12,218 nucleotides of DNA, from positions 5,173 through 17,390 of the forward strand of contig JAHDGP010000042.1 of NCBI GenBank assembly GCA_020627525.1, written 5' to 3'. Source of the DNA: Bacteroidota bacterium (GTDB lineage: Bacteria > Bacteroidota > Bacteroidia > Chitinophagales > UBA2359). The notes under the pieces were generated by a model. That model was not told where the DNA came from. It saw only the letters and a program-made list of their open reading frames with translations, and did not search any database. The translations under genes were made by a program, and so were the position numbers. Of the stretch, positions 1 to 7,604 are shown one piece after another. Numbering within the stretch: position 1 is the stretch's first letter; each line of letters starts with the position of its first letter.

Positions 1-111
1 TTTCGGTATTGATACTCCTTCCTTATAGAACCCAATAATTGACTTTTCTAAACCTTGTTCTAGTCCTTTATTGTATAAAACATCTGTGTTTAAATCAATT
101 TCTAATGGCAT
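1..111 (-). pseudogene. Truncated second copy of the Rpn-family nuclease C-terminus, running off the left edge
   Basis: Read on the minus strand from the ATG at 111-109, this encodes about 37 residues matching residues 211-255 of the gene at 135-971: the MPLEI start, one GLEQ unit and the SIIGFYKEG segment. At DNA level 1-111 matches 207-341 almost base for base, apart from one substitution and a 24-bp deletion (the equivalent of 261-284) that removes two GLEx tetrapeptide units. Similarity may extend a few codons upstream (I-L-K before MP, compared with I-L-E-D). The piece lies only 23 bp past the stop codon of the full gene and lacks the catalytic domain, so by itself it is a fragment. What follows beyond the left edge is not visible. 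It is most likely left over from tandem duplication or recombination within a multicopy family. Confidence 0.75.
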
Positions 112-134
112 CTTTAGTATGTTGGAATGAATGA

Positions 135-971
135 TTAACTTTTTTTCTTCCAAGCTTCAATTACTTGAATTACTTTTTCTTCTGAGATGCTCAAAGCCTT
201 TGCAATTTTCGGTATTGATACTCCTTCCTTATAGAACCCAATAATTGACTTTTCTAAACCTCGCTCTAAGCCTTCTTCTAAGCCTTGTTCCAGTCCTTTA
301 TTGTATAAAACATCTGTGTTTAAATCAATTTCTAATGGCATATCTTCTAATATTTTAATAATTTTTTCTTCTAATTTACGCAATCTTGATAACAAAAGCA
401 ATTGATTAACATAACGTTTTGTTTCATCAATTGATTCCGATACTTCCTTCAAATTTTTTAACACCATTCGTAAAATGTTCTCTATCTGTTTCTTTTTATA
501 TTTTCCTAACATAGCTAAAATGACTATTTCAGGCACCTGTGTACTCAATAATTTAGCTGCGTCCATTTCATTTATGCTTATCAGATAAAAACCTTTAAAA
601 ACTTCATTATCACTTAGTTGTGTTTTCATCTTTGATTCTCTCTCCCCCAAATAAATAACGATATGCCGAACAGGCAATTTATATTTTCTATTAATCAATG
701 CATGGTATTCCTGCATTCTATAAATCATTTCATTATTATCTTTCGATTGAAACTCAATATGCAAAAGCTCTTTTTCTTCTTCTTCTGTTATTATTTCACA
801 GAGAAAATCGACCTCTCGCTCAAGGGTTTTTGTAATTTTTTCTTGAAGAATATTATAGCTCTTAAATTTAAACCCTAACTCCATTTCAATCAAAGGCATA
901 AAAATTGATTTTGCATTTTCCTTAAATATTCTATCAAATAGATTTCCTTTATCACTTTTGTTTTCTTTCAT
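135..971 (-). CDS. Rpn-family recombination-promoting nuclease / PD-(D/E)XK nuclease-like 'putative transposase'
   Basis: The 278-residue protein has the layout of the Rpn/PDDEXK_2 family. The N-terminus (GNLFDRIFKENAK) is followed by a PD-(D/E)XK-type core with D55 (EVDFL), E73 and Q75 (HIEFQSK), then R85 and Y89 (YRMQEYHALI). The middle (about 150-210) is helical and charged. Residues 226-241 are four GLEx tetrapeptide repeats, typical of this family's C-terminus, and residues 242-278 look like a small helix-turn-helix (IPKIAKALSISEEKVIQVIEAW). Family knowledge: E. coli Rpn proteins are DNA endonucleases that promote RecA-independent recombination; many homologues are labelled transposases although they carry no terminal repeats. 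No inverted repeats or target-site duplications are seen here. The ATG at 971-969 is the natural start. The gene is monocistronic as far as visible, and a truncated copy of its 3' end lies just downstream. The family call is firm; activity is inferred. Confidence 0.85.
   Translation of the reverse strand: MKENKSDKGNLFDRIFKENAKSIFMPLIEMELGFKFKSYNILQEKITKTLEREVDFLCEIITEEEEKELLHIEFQSKDNNEMIYRMQEYHALINRKYKLPVRHIVIYLGERESKMKTQLSDNEVFKGFYLISINEMDAAKLLSTQVPEIVILAMLGKYKKKQIENILRMVLKNLKEVSESIDETKRYVNQLLLLSRLRKLEEKIIKILEDMPLEIDLNTDVLYNKGLEQGLEEGLERGLEKSIIGFYKEGVSIPKIAKALSISEEKVIQVIEAWKKKS
249..296 (-). repeat. GLEx tetrapeptide-coding repeat (four 12-bp units)
   Basis: Four in-frame 12-bp units encode GLEQ, GLEE, GLER and GLEK near the C-terminus of the Rpn-family protein. 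The copy at the left edge has only two units (GLEQ, GLEK); the 24-bp difference is exactly two units. This points to unit-number change by slippage or unequal recombination without a frameshift. Confidence 0.8.
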
Positions 972-1046
972 TTCTAACTGTGCCTTGGTTTGATTATCTA
1001 TCTTAACAATGAAATTTTAAAATTTTGCAAGTTTCTTTTAAACAGT

Positions 1047-1054
1047 CAAACTTA
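1047..1054 (-). promoter_or_regulatory. Possible Bacteroidota -7 box for the Rpn-family gene
   Basis: The minus strand reads TAAGTTTG, a full match to the Bacteroidota TAnnTTTG -7 consensus, 76 bp upstream of the start codon at 971. I find no convincing TTG -33 box at the usual spacing, so this is only a candidate. The rest of 972-1122 is AT-rich divergent spacer with no other feature I can support. Confidence 0.3.
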
Positions 1055-1122
1055 AAATTGCATTTTAAAAGATTCCATTTGAACTAAAAGTTGTTATCTT
1101 CATCTTTTAAATTTTGAAACAA

Positions 1123-1572
1123 ATGGACATTACCGAAAATCTAGAATTCAAACTTGTTGAATTCAATTCACCAGCTCAAAAAGAAACAATTGTTTTGAGA
1201 GATGAAATTTTAAGAAAACCACTTGGGTTGGTTTTTACTTCAGCACAATTAGCCAAAGAAAAAGATGACTTTCACTTGGCAGGATATTATGAAGGTCGCA
1301 TTGCTGCTTGTGCCGTTTTACAACCTTGTGAAGATCAAAAAATAAAAATGAGACAAGTCGCAGTTTATGAATCATTTCAAAGAAGGGGAATTGGTCAAGC
1401 ACTTATCAAAGAATCTGAAAAAATTGCAATCGAAAATGGCTACAATTTGATGTATTGCAGTGCAAGGAAAACAGCAGTACCTTTCTATAAAAAGTTAGGA
1501 TACATTACCGTTGGCGATGAGTTTGAAGAAGTGAGTATTCCACATTTTTATATGGAGAAAAAACTCTCTTGA
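1123..1572 (+). CDS. GNAT family N-acetyltransferase
   Basis: The 149-residue protein is one complete GNAT domain. Family knowledge: GNAT enzymes move an acetyl group from acetyl-CoA to an amine. The acetyl-CoA-binding segment is clear: MRQVAVYESFQRRGIGQALI at about 76-95, with the RxxGxG-type pyrophosphate loop (Q86-R-R-G-I-G). The C-terminal part carries SARKTAVPFYKKLGY (113-127), where Y122 is at the usual position of the general acid, and ends with a GDEFEEVSIPHFYMEK strand. The N-terminal LRKPLGL segment is typical of small ElaA/YjcF-like GNATs. The ATG at 1123 is preferred over an in-frame TTG at 1114, which adds only three residues. The gene converges on aspartate kinase with 18 bp between stop codons and no hairpin between them. 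The substrate cannot be told from sequence. Confidence 0.85.
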   Translation: MDITENLEFKLVEFNSPAQKETIVLRDEILRKPLGLVFTSAQLAKEKDDFHLAGYYEGRIAACAVLQPCEDQKIKMRQVAVYESFQRRGIGQALIKESEKIAIENGYNLMYCSARKTAVPFYKKLGYITVGDEFEEVSIPHFYMEKKLS

Positions 1573-1590
1573 CAAAATTCGGTACGTCTA

Positions 1591-2856
1591 TTATTCTTCA
1601 TTGACAACCAATATTTTCATAAGTTTTTCTGTAAATGCTTTGCATATAATTTTCTTACCTGCTAATATTTCATCAACAAATGATTGAGTATAATATTGAA
1701 AAGTCAGTACTTCAAATCCTTCATTGTTTATATCAATATTGAAAGTTTCTTTTAACTCCTCAATGATTGGTTCAATCTTAAACATTTGATCATCAACTGC
1801 AAACCAGATATTATAAGCTGCTCGATGAGAAAGGTTTACGTTTAGGTATTGATTGGAAAATGATTTATAAATTTCTGAAACGTCTTTTTCAAACAACACT
1901 TGATCATCTTTTCTTGTTATGGTTATTTTTATTTGATCGCGATTGAAAATAACAATAGGAGGCAAAGACTCGTCCTGCAATTTATCAGAAATAATGGTTC
2001 CTGGTTTTGTATAATCGGTAAATGAGCGCACCTCCAATGGAATATTGGCTTTTTTAAGGGGCGTTAATGTTTTTGGGTGAATAACTTTCGCTCCAAAAAA
2101 AGTTAGTTCATTGGCTTGCTCAAATGACAAAGCATTTATTTTTTGCGCCTTCGGCACAAAACGTGGATCAGCATTTAATACTCCTGGGACATCCTTCCAA
2201 ATAGTCAATTTTTCAGCTCCTAAGCAAGTGGCAAAAATACTACCTGAATAGTCCGAACCCTCACGCCCCAAAGTAGTCGTATAGTTTTCTGGAGTCGCTC
2301 CCAAAAATCCTTGTGTAATAATTATCTTCTTATCTATCTCTCCAATCGTTGCATTTATTGCCCCCTTCGTTTTTTCCCAATCCACAATACCCTCTCTGTA
2401 ATTTGCATTAGTTTTTATGCAATGCTTTACATTTACCCAAACAGCATCCATTCCACTCTCTATCAAATATTCGCATACAATTACTGTTGAAAACACCTCC
2501 CCAACTGAAACGATTTGATCATATAAAAAAGCTTTATCAGAAACAGGCGTTTTAGATAAAATGCTATCTAAATCATCATAGATGGATTCAAGTCTTGAAT
2601 TAATAAAGGAATCATCTTTAAACAAATTCTCAACTACATTAGAATTCTGTTCTTTTAATTCAGCTACCAATTCTGAAAGATCTGAATCTTTCTGATAATA
2701 GGCTTTCCAAATTCGCTCCAAATAATTGGTGGTTTTACCCATCGCAGAAATTACTATGACCAACTTTTCAGCACTATATGTTCCAATTATATCGACTACA
2801 TTTTTTATCGAATCAGCGTCTTTTACCGATGCACCTCCAAATTTTAATACTTGCAT
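1591..2856 (-). CDS. lysC: Aspartate kinase (aspartokinase)
   Basis: The 421-residue protein catalyses the ATP-dependent phosphorylation of L-aspartate to aspartyl-4-phosphate, the first step toward lysine/diaminopimelate, threonine and methionine. Visible motifs, in order: KFGGAS at 5-10 (nucleotide/substrate loop), VSVGE at 116-120, TQGFLGA at 181-187, TTLGREGSDYSG at 193-204 (active-site loop, ThrA-like), IWKDVPGVLNADPR at 219-232 and FGAKVIHP at 254-261. Residues from about 300 form the regulatory part, short and ACT-like, where feedback inhibitors bind in this family; which amino acid inhibits it cannot be read from sequence. Its length is at the short end for a monofunctional enzyme with an ACT region, and there is no fused homoserine dehydrogenase. 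The start ATG at 2856-2854 directly precedes the catalytic motif. It lies 45 bp downstream of the GNAT gene at 2902-3381 and is probably co-transcribed with it. Confidence 0.95.
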   Translation of the reverse strand: MQVLKFGGASVKDADSIKNVVDIIGTYSAEKLVIVISAMGKTTNYLERIWKAYYQKDSDLSELVAELKEQNSNVVENLFKDDSFINSRLESIYDDLDSILSKTPVSDKAFLYDQIVSVGEVFSTVIVCEYLIESGMDAVWVNVKHCIKTNANYREGIVDWEKTKGAINATIGEIDKKIIITQGFLGATPENYTTTLGREGSDYSGSIFATCLGAEKLTIWKDVPGVLNADPRFVPKAQKINALSFEQANELTFFGAKVIHPKTLTPLKKANIPLEVRSFTDYTKPGTIISDKLQDESLPPIVIFNRDQIKITITRKDDQVLFEKDVSEIYKSFSNQYLNVNLSHRAAYNIWFAVDDQMFKIEPIIEELKETFNIDINNEGFEVLTFQYYTQSFVDEILAGKKIICKAFTEKLMKILVVNEE

Positions 2857-2901
2857 TTTTCAAATTAATTTCTATCAAAACGCAAATATATTTATTCTAT
2901 T

Positions 2902-3381
2902 CTATTGTTTCATAAATTCATCAAACTGATATTTGTATAATTTACAGTCGATCCATTCACTATTTATCGTTAGACCCAACTTTTTATACAAACTGATTGC
3001 GGGTGTATTCCAGTCTAAAACTTGCCACTTAACAATATTTACATCATTTGCTTTTGCATATTCAACAAGTGACTTCAATAATTCAGTACCTATTCCAAAG
3101 CGTCTAAACCCAGCCTTGACTACTAGATCATCCAAATAAACCATTTTACCTTTCCAAGTAGAATAGCATATAAAAAAGAGTGCCAAACCCACAATTTCCC
3201 CCTTTTCTGACTCTGCAACATACATTTTATAAAGCGGATTTTCTCCAAAACCATCTTTCGTGAATTGTTCCAAAGAATTAGTAACTGCGTTGGGAGCATT
3301 CTCATATACTGCTAAATCTTTTATCAACTTATAACAAGCCTCAACATCTTCAATCTTTGATATTCTTATTTGAAATTTCAT
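2902..3381 (-). CDS. GNAT acetyltransferase of the diamine/spermidine N-acetyltransferase (SSAT) type
   Basis: The 159-residue protein follows the SSAT family along its length: an N-terminal RISKIEDVEACYKLIKDLAVYE segment, a DGFGENPLYKMYVAE segment (43-57), YLDDLVVKAGFRRFGIG at 82-98 (acetyl-CoA loop RRFGIG at 93-98), VLDWNTPAISLYKKLG at 121-136 with Y132 at the general-acid position, and a W(I)DCKLYKY end. Human SSAT1/2 share the same blocks (KELAKYE, DGFGDNPFY, YLEDFFV, FGIG, WNEPSINFYKRRG). In bacteria such proteins acetylate polyamines, thialysine or related diamines, so substrate assignment is tentative. It is the first gene of a likely two-gene unit with aspartate kinase. A link to lysine-derived diamines is suggestive only. 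Confidence 0.85.
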   Translation of the reverse strand: MKFQIRISKIEDVEACYKLIKDLAVYENAPNAVTNSLEQFTKDGFGENPLYKMYVAESEKGEIVGLALFFICYSTWKGKMVYLDDLVVKAGFRRFGIGTELLKSLVEYAKANDVNIVKWQVLDWNTPAISLYKKLGLTINSEWIDCKLYKYQFDEFMKQ

Positions 3382-3763
3382 ATTCCCAAGATTTATTGTA
3401 CATGTAATTTAAGAAATTAAATTTGAGTAGTTGCATAAATACTAGTTTTAATATCTAAAATTTGAAGCTGTAAGATTTATTCCAATTTGCCGCCTAAAAA
3501 AAATTTTATCTTTTTATATTTGAGAAAATTTATACAACCTTATCTATTATTTGGACTGTCTTATTTAAAGATTGGATTACCTGTAAAGTGACTTAAGTAA
3601 AAGGTATGCTTCAAAATGTTACAGATTTATAAGGTTTTAAGTTAATTTTGCGTTTTTAATGACTTTTATAGAACAAGTATGTAATTCAATCGTCTAACTT
3701 ATAAGTCTTTAAAAATCTGCATTTTTTTGCAATTATAAATAAACATCTAAAAAACAGATAGTT
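3382..3763. other. Divergent intergenic region between the GNAT/lysC unit and fbp
   Basis: This 382-bp, very AT-rich spacer separates two outward-facing genes and should hold promoters for both. I see no coding frame, no RNA gene and no strong hairpin. TAnnTTTG matches occur on the plus strand at 3515-3522 (TATATTTG) and 3643-3650 (TAATTTTG). I found no equally good box for the minus-strand unit. Confidence 0.6.
3643..3650 (+). promoter_or_regulatory. Candidate -7 box for fbp
   Basis: TAATTTTG matches the Bacteroidota -7 consensus TAnnTTTG in all fixed positions. About 20 bp upstream is TGTTAC (3617-3622), a weak counterpart of the TTG -33 box. It would give a leader of about 105 nt before the fbp ATG at 3764. 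The consensus is short and the region is AT-rich, so chance matches are likely. Confidence 0.4.
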
Positions 3764-4792
3764 ATGCAAAATAGGGTATTGACCTTAGATGAGTTTATTT
3801 TTCAAAAGCAATCAGTCGTAAATTATGCCTCTGGTGAATTGTCTGGATTGCTTAGAGATATTGGTCTTGCATCAAAAATTATCCATCGTGATGTCAATAA
3901 AGCTGGGCTGATTGACGTTCTCGGAGATGCTGGTAAGGAAAATGTTCAAGGTGAGGGTGTTAAAAAATTGGATGTTATAGCCAATGATACTTTTATCAGT
4001 TCTTTAAGAGTAAGCGGTCAATGTGCTGGCGTTGCTTCAGAAGAGCTTGAAAATTTTATTGCATTTACTGGATCACGTTCAGAAAGAGCAAAATATGTAG
4101 TTTTGCTAGATCCATTGGATGGCTCCTCAAATATTGATGTAAATGTTTCCGTAGGAACAATCTTTTCAATCTTAAGAAGGAAAACCAGCGATGGTCCTTG
4201 TCAATTAGAAGATTTTCTTCAAAAAGGAGTAGAACAAGTAGCTTCGGGATATGTAATTTACGGTTCCTCTACTATGCTTGTTTATACTACAGGACATGGT
4301 GTGAACGGATTTACACTTGATCCTTCAATTGGAGAATTTTGTCTTTCTCATCCAGATATTTTATTGCCTTCTGATGGGTCTATTTACTCGATAAACCACG
4401 GTCATCGTTGGAATTTTTCGAACGGCGTAAAAAAATACATTGATCATTGTATCAATTCTGCTGGAGATCGTGATAAGCCTTACAGTTTAAGATATATTGG
4501 TTCAATGGTTGCTGATATTCATAGAAACTTGATAAAGGGAGGAATATTTATGTATCCTCTTTCTAAAAGTTATCCAAATGGAAAATTGAGGTTATTGTAC
4601 GAATGTAATCCAATGGCATTTATTGTAGAACAAGCCGGTGGACGTGCCAATGATGGACAAACTAGAATTATGGAAATTGATCCATATGAATTGCATCAGA
4701 GGTCTCAAATATTTATGGGCTCTCCTAAAATGATGGATAAACTAGAGCAATGCCTGAAAGTTGATTACGTTACTGAAGAAGTTGAAGGTTAA
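3764..4792 (+). CDS. fbp: Fructose-1,6-bisphosphatase, class 1
   Basis: The 342-residue cytosolic enzyme hydrolyses fructose 1,6-bisphosphate to fructose 6-phosphate plus phosphate, the committed step of gluconeogenesis. The class 1 signature is intact: SEE at 92-94, LLDPLDGSSNID at 114-125 (metal ligands D116 and D119), VSVGTIFSIL at 128-137, YVIYGSSTMLVYT at 163-175, RYIGSMVADIHR at 243-254 (substrate phosphate binding), GGIFMYP at 259-265 and GKLRLLYECNPMAFIVEQAGG at 273-293 with the metal-binding E280. Length is normal for the family (about 330-340). The ATG at 3764 gives the usual N-terminus (TLDEFI). It is followed by a strong intrinsic terminator, so it is probably monocistronic. AMP or other allosteric control cannot be judged here. 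Confidence 0.97.
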   Translation: MQNRVLTLDEFIFQKQSVVNYASGELSGLLRDIGLASKIIHRDVNKAGLIDVLGDAGKENVQGEGVKKLDVIANDTFISSLRVSGQCAGVASEELENFIAFTGSRSERAKYVVLLDPLDGSSNIDVNVSVGTIFSILRRKTSDGPCQLEDFLQKGVEQVASGYVIYGSSTMLVYTTGHGVNGFTLDPSIGEFCLSHPDILLPSDGSIYSINHGHRWNFSNGVKKYIDHCINSAGDRDKPYSLRYIGSMVADIHRNLIKGGIFMYPLSKSYPNGKLRLLYECNPMAFIVEQAGGRANDGQTRIMEIDPYELHQRSQIFMGSPKMMDKLEQCLKVDYVTEEVEG

Positions 4793-4806
4793 TTTCCTGC
4801 CTATCA

Positions 4807-4837
4807 TTGTAAAATAATAAACTAAACTTTTATCTTG
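4807..4837 (+). promoter_or_regulatory. Weak promoter candidate for the carboxypeptidase gene, overlapping the terminator
   Basis: TTG at 4807-4809 and TATCTTG at 4831-4837 (near TAnnTTTG, one base short) are separated by 21 bp. Initiation about 7 bp further on would fall inside the 5' arm of the terminator stem, so such transcripts would lack a complete hairpin. This is the only promoter-like pair in the 84-bp gap and it is imperfect. Confidence 0.25.
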
Positions 4838-4867
4838 CCACGGTTATTTTGTAACCGTGGTTTTTTT
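4838..4867 (+). terminator. Rho-independent terminator after fbp
   Basis: A perfect 9-bp stem (CCACGGTTA at 4838-4846 with TAACCGTGG at 4852-4860) closes a 5-nt loop and is followed at once by seven T residues (4861-4867). It lies 45 bp past the fbp stop codon and only 9 bp before the start codon of the next gene, so it either ends fbp transcripts or limits read-through into the carboxypeptidase gene. Confidence 0.92.
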
Positions 4868-4876
4868 ATTCAATTT

Positions 4877-6349
4877 ATGCGCCGATTCAATTTATTTTTA
4901 GTTTTCCCAGCTCTATTTATTCTCTTCAATACATTTTTGTTTGCTCAAACAAATGTAGAGGCTAGTATCAAAAAATTGCTTAACGATTCTAGTCTGAAAA
5001 ATGCATCTTTAGGCTTATGTGTTTTAAATGCAAATACCGGTGAAATGGTTTACAATCACAATGGTATGCAAAGCTTAAAACCAGCCTCCACATTGAAAGT
5101 AATTACAACTAGTACTGCTCTAGGTGTTCTTGGTGGCGATTTTCAATTTGAAACAGTTATTGAATACACTGGAACTATTGATGGAAGCGGCACATTAAAT
5201 GGAGACCTCTATTTAAGAGGTGGAGGAGATCCCAGTCTTGGTTTTTTGAGATATGACTTAAAAAATCCTAAAATGAAGGAGTTGATGAATATTTTTAAAA
5301 ATAAAATTTCAGCAGCTGGTATCAAAAAAGTAAATGGTAATGTAATTGGAGATGCTTCTATTTTCAGCTCTAATACTGTTCCTAAAAAGTGGATTTGGGA
5401 GGATATTGGCAATTACTATGGTGCAGGAAGTTGTGGTTTAAATTTACACGAAAATCAATACAATATTCAATTTAAGGTGGGCGCAACTGTAGGGTCTAGT
5501 ACTGAAATAGACATTGTTTATCCAGATCTAAGCGATGTTGAATTTATAAATGAAGTAAAAACAGGTTCTAAATCGTCAGGGGATCAAGCTTATATTTTTG
5601 CTGCACCTTTTTCTGATAAAGTTTATGTTAGAGGGACTGTTCCTGCTGGAAACCGTGATTTCACTATTAAAGGGGCTGTACCCGACCCCGCTCGTTTTGC
5701 TGCCAATAATTTGAAAAAGCAGCTTGAGGATTCGGGGATTGCTGTTTCAGGTCTTTCTTTGTCTCAATATGAAAAAAATAATGAAGCCAAAACAGAAGTC
5801 TATTCACATAAATCTCCCAAACTAGAAAACCTTATTTTTTGGGCTAATAAAAAAAGTATCAACCTCTATTGCGAGGCTATCCTGAAAATGATTGGTCTTA
5901 AATTGTATGGTGCTGGCTCAACGCACAATGGCATAAAAGGGGTTATACAATATTGGAAAAACAGAGGAGTTGATTTAGATGGATTTTATATTCACGATGG
6001 CAGCGGACTTAGTCCAGACAATGCGGTTAGTACTTTTCAGCTGGCTAAAATTTTACAAAAAACAACCAAAGAAAATTACTACGAAACGTTCAATAAATCA
6101 CTCTCTTTTGCTGGTGATCCAAATGACAGAGGTTCCCTGAGAAGTCAATTGACTGAAACCAAAGCAGCTAAAAATTTACGGGCAAAAAGTGGTTACATTT
6201 CTAGGGTCCGTTCTTATTCTGGTTATGTTCAAAACAGTTGCGGAGAATTGCTGTCATTCTCAATAATTGTAAACAATTACAACTGTTCTAATTCATCTAT
6301 GAAAAAGAAATTAATGTCTGTTTTAAAAACTTTAGCGGAAATGCAATAG
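4877..6349 (+). CDS. dacB: D-alanyl-D-alanine carboxypeptidase/endopeptidase (PBP4 type, peptidase S13)
   Basis: The 490-residue protein is a low-molecular-mass penicillin-binding protein that trims D-Ala from peptidoglycan stem peptides and/or cuts D-Ala-mDAP cross-links outside the inner membrane. An N-terminal signal peptide (RR, then a hydrophobic stretch ending LFAQ at about residue 24) directs export. All three serine-transferase motifs are present: S71-T-L-K74 (catalytic Ser and Lys), S327-I-N329 and K437-S-G439. S13 landmarks also visible are RGGGDPSL at 114-121 and HDGSGLS at 373-379; residues about 90-300 hold the family's insert region. Length fits PBP4/DacB (about 480). The ATG at 4877 is chosen because it starts the signal peptide; an upstream TTG frame from 4835 would run through the terminator. 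It converges on lepB with one base between stop codons. Confidence 0.95.
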   Translation: MRRFNLFLVFPALFILFNTFLFAQTNVEASIKKLLNDSSLKNASLGLCVLNANTGEMVYNHNGMQSLKPASTLKVITTSTALGVLGGDFQFETVIEYTGTIDGSGTLNGDLYLRGGGDPSLGFLRYDLKNPKMKELMNIFKNKISAAGIKKVNGNVIGDASIFSSNTVPKKWIWEDIGNYYGAGSCGLNLHENQYNIQFKVGATVGSSTEIDIVYPDLSDVEFINEVKTGSKSSGDQAYIFAAPFSDKVYVRGTVPAGNRDFTIKGAVPDPARFAANNLKKQLEDSGIAVSGLSLSQYEKNNEAKTEVYSHKSPKLENLIFWANKKSINLYCEAILKMIGLKLYGAGSTHNGIKGVIQYWKNRGVDLDGFYIHDGSGLSPDNAVSTFQLAKILQKTTKENYYETFNKSLSFAGDPNDRGSLRSQLTETKAAKNLRAKSGYISRVRSYSGYVQNSCGELLSFSIIVNNYNCSNSSMKKKLMSVLKTLAEMQ

Positions 6350-6350
6350 A

Positions 6351-7604
6351 TTAACGTGGAATCCTGAATGATTTATTCCATCTGATTTTTTTCCAAAATT
6401 GAGCCCAAGAATATTGCGCTTCGGTTGATAACCAAACAAAGATGGGTGTTCCCACAATGTGGTCTTCAGGTACAAATCCCCAAAAACGCGAATCTTGTGA
6501 GTTGTGCCTGTTGTCTCCCATCAACCAATAATAATTCATTTTGAAAGTATAGGTATCAATAGGTTGACCGTCAATTTGAGCTTGCCCATCGACCCATTTG
6601 AATGTGGGATTGTTTTCAAAATTTTTGATACAACGACCATATAAGTAGAAATTCTCTTCTGTCATATCAATGGTTTCCCCTTCTTTTGGAATCCACAAAG
6701 GACCAAAGTTATCTCTATTCCACGGGAACAAATCTGACTTATGGGGGAAAATTCTATTATTCTTATCAACTTTGCCCGGCTCGGCTAGGTTTTTTGTAAC
6801 ATTTGAAATAAATTCTTCCTGTCTCAATTGCTCTGCCAACTCATCCGTCAGCATCATATAGTATGTATTTTGATCAATTTGACCATATTCGTATGGCTTT
6901 TCACGAGGTAAAAGTCCATATTTTTCAAGATTTTTTGGTGAAATAGCACCACGCTTTGTCTGGACAATATGGTTGTATTGGGTCAATGATTTGTTTTCCT
7001 GTAAAGCACCATTTATGTAAACCAAACCCTCTTTTATTTCTATTTCATCACCTGCAACTGCCAAGCATCTTTTTACATAGTTTTCTCTCTTATCTACTGG
7101 TCTGGTTACAATATTGTATCGTTTGTTTACCGCAGCATGCCCACCTGTTCTGCACATTTCATAATAACTTTCTGTACTCAATTTTTCCAAGGTCATCGTG
7201 TCTCCCTCAGGCCAGTTAAATACCACGATATCTTGATTTTCAATATCTGAAAAACCTGGAAGTCGCATATATGGAAACTTTACCAACTCGGTATAGGCTT
7301 GCATGTTCGTTCCTGGTATTCTATCATGAACAAATGGCAATGCCAAAGGTGTTTGGGGAATTCTTGCTCCATAATGGAATTTTGAAACAAACAACTTGTC
7401 TCCCACCAACATAGATCCTTCCATGGAGGAAGTAGGAATGGCGTAGGATTGAAGGATAAATATATTAACCAAAGGAACAACTATGATAGCAAATAACAAG
7501 GTTTCCCCCCATTCTCTACTCGATGATTTTTGTTTCTTTTTCCCCTGACTTTTTTCTGAATCAACAGTGACTCTTCTTCGGCTTGATCTATATTCTTCAG
7601 ACAT
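6351..7604 (-). CDS. lepB: Signal peptidase I, copy 1
   Basis: The 417-residue leader peptidase removes signal peptides from Sec/Tat-exported proteins at the outer face of the inner membrane. The N-terminal cytoplasmic tail (1-30) is rich in Lys, Arg and Ser; one membrane segment spans about 36-53. The catalytic Ser is S60 in PTSSMEGSM, the catalytic Lys is K178 in NYVKRCLAVAGDE, and box E is GDNRHNSQDSRFWGFVPEDH (363-382). Residues of about 85-340 include the long insertions usual in Bacteroidota LepB, which make it longer than E. coli LepB (324). It is roughly 88-90% identical to copy 2 (7912-9174), with an extra Tyr at 248/249 and a shorter, divergent N-tail. Active-site residues are intact, so it should be functional. 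It lies tail to tail with dacB, one base apart, with no terminator between. Confidence 0.95.
   Translation of the reverse strand: MSEEYRSSRRRVTVDSEKSQGKKKQKSSSREWGETLLFAIIVVPLVNIFILQSYAIPTSSMEGSMLVGDKLFVSKFHYGARIPQTPLALPFVHDRIPGTNMQAYTELVKFPYMRLPGFSDIENQDIVVFNWPEGDTMTLEKLSTESYYEMCRTGGHAAVNKRYNIVTRPVDKRENYVKRCLAVAGDEIEIKEGLVYINGALQENKSLTQYNHIVQTKRGAISPKNLEKYGLLPREKPYEYGQIDQNTYYMMLTDELAEQLRQEEFISNVTKNLAEPGKVDKNNRIFPHKSDLFPWNRDNFGPLWIPKEGETIDMTEENFYLYGRCIKNFENNPTFKWVDGQAQIDGQPIDTYTFKMNYYWLMGDNRHNSQDSRFWGFVPEDHIVGTPIFVWLSTEAQYSWAQFWKKIRWNKSFRIPR

Noticed and set aside
135..971. Insertion sequence call for the Rpn-family 'transposase'
   Set aside because: No terminal inverted repeats or target-site duplication are visible, and the catalytic pattern is a PD-(D/E)XK nuclease, not a DDE or HUH transposase.
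1114..1122. TTG at 1114 as the start of the first GNAT gene
   Set aside because: It adds only three residues (MKQ) before an ATG at 1123, and nothing upstream favours it. ATG is the simpler choice.
3515..3522. TATATTTG as the main fbp promoter
   Set aside because: It matches the -7 consensus, but the nearest TTTG (3486-3489) is 25 bp away, too far, and it would leave a leader of over 230 nt. The box at 3643 is better placed. Chance matches are expected in this AT-rich spacer.
4835..4876. TTG at 4835 as the start of the D-Ala-D-Ala carboxypeptidase
   Set aside because: The extra 14 residues would be encoded by the terminator stem and T-run and would precede a well-formed signal peptide that begins at the ATG 4877.
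6956..7219. Plus-strand open frames lying antisense to lepB copy 1 (also 8463-8777 antisense to copy 2)
   Set aside because: They lie wholly inside well-supported lepB genes. Their similarity to each other is explained by the lepB duplication, and they have no recognisable domain.
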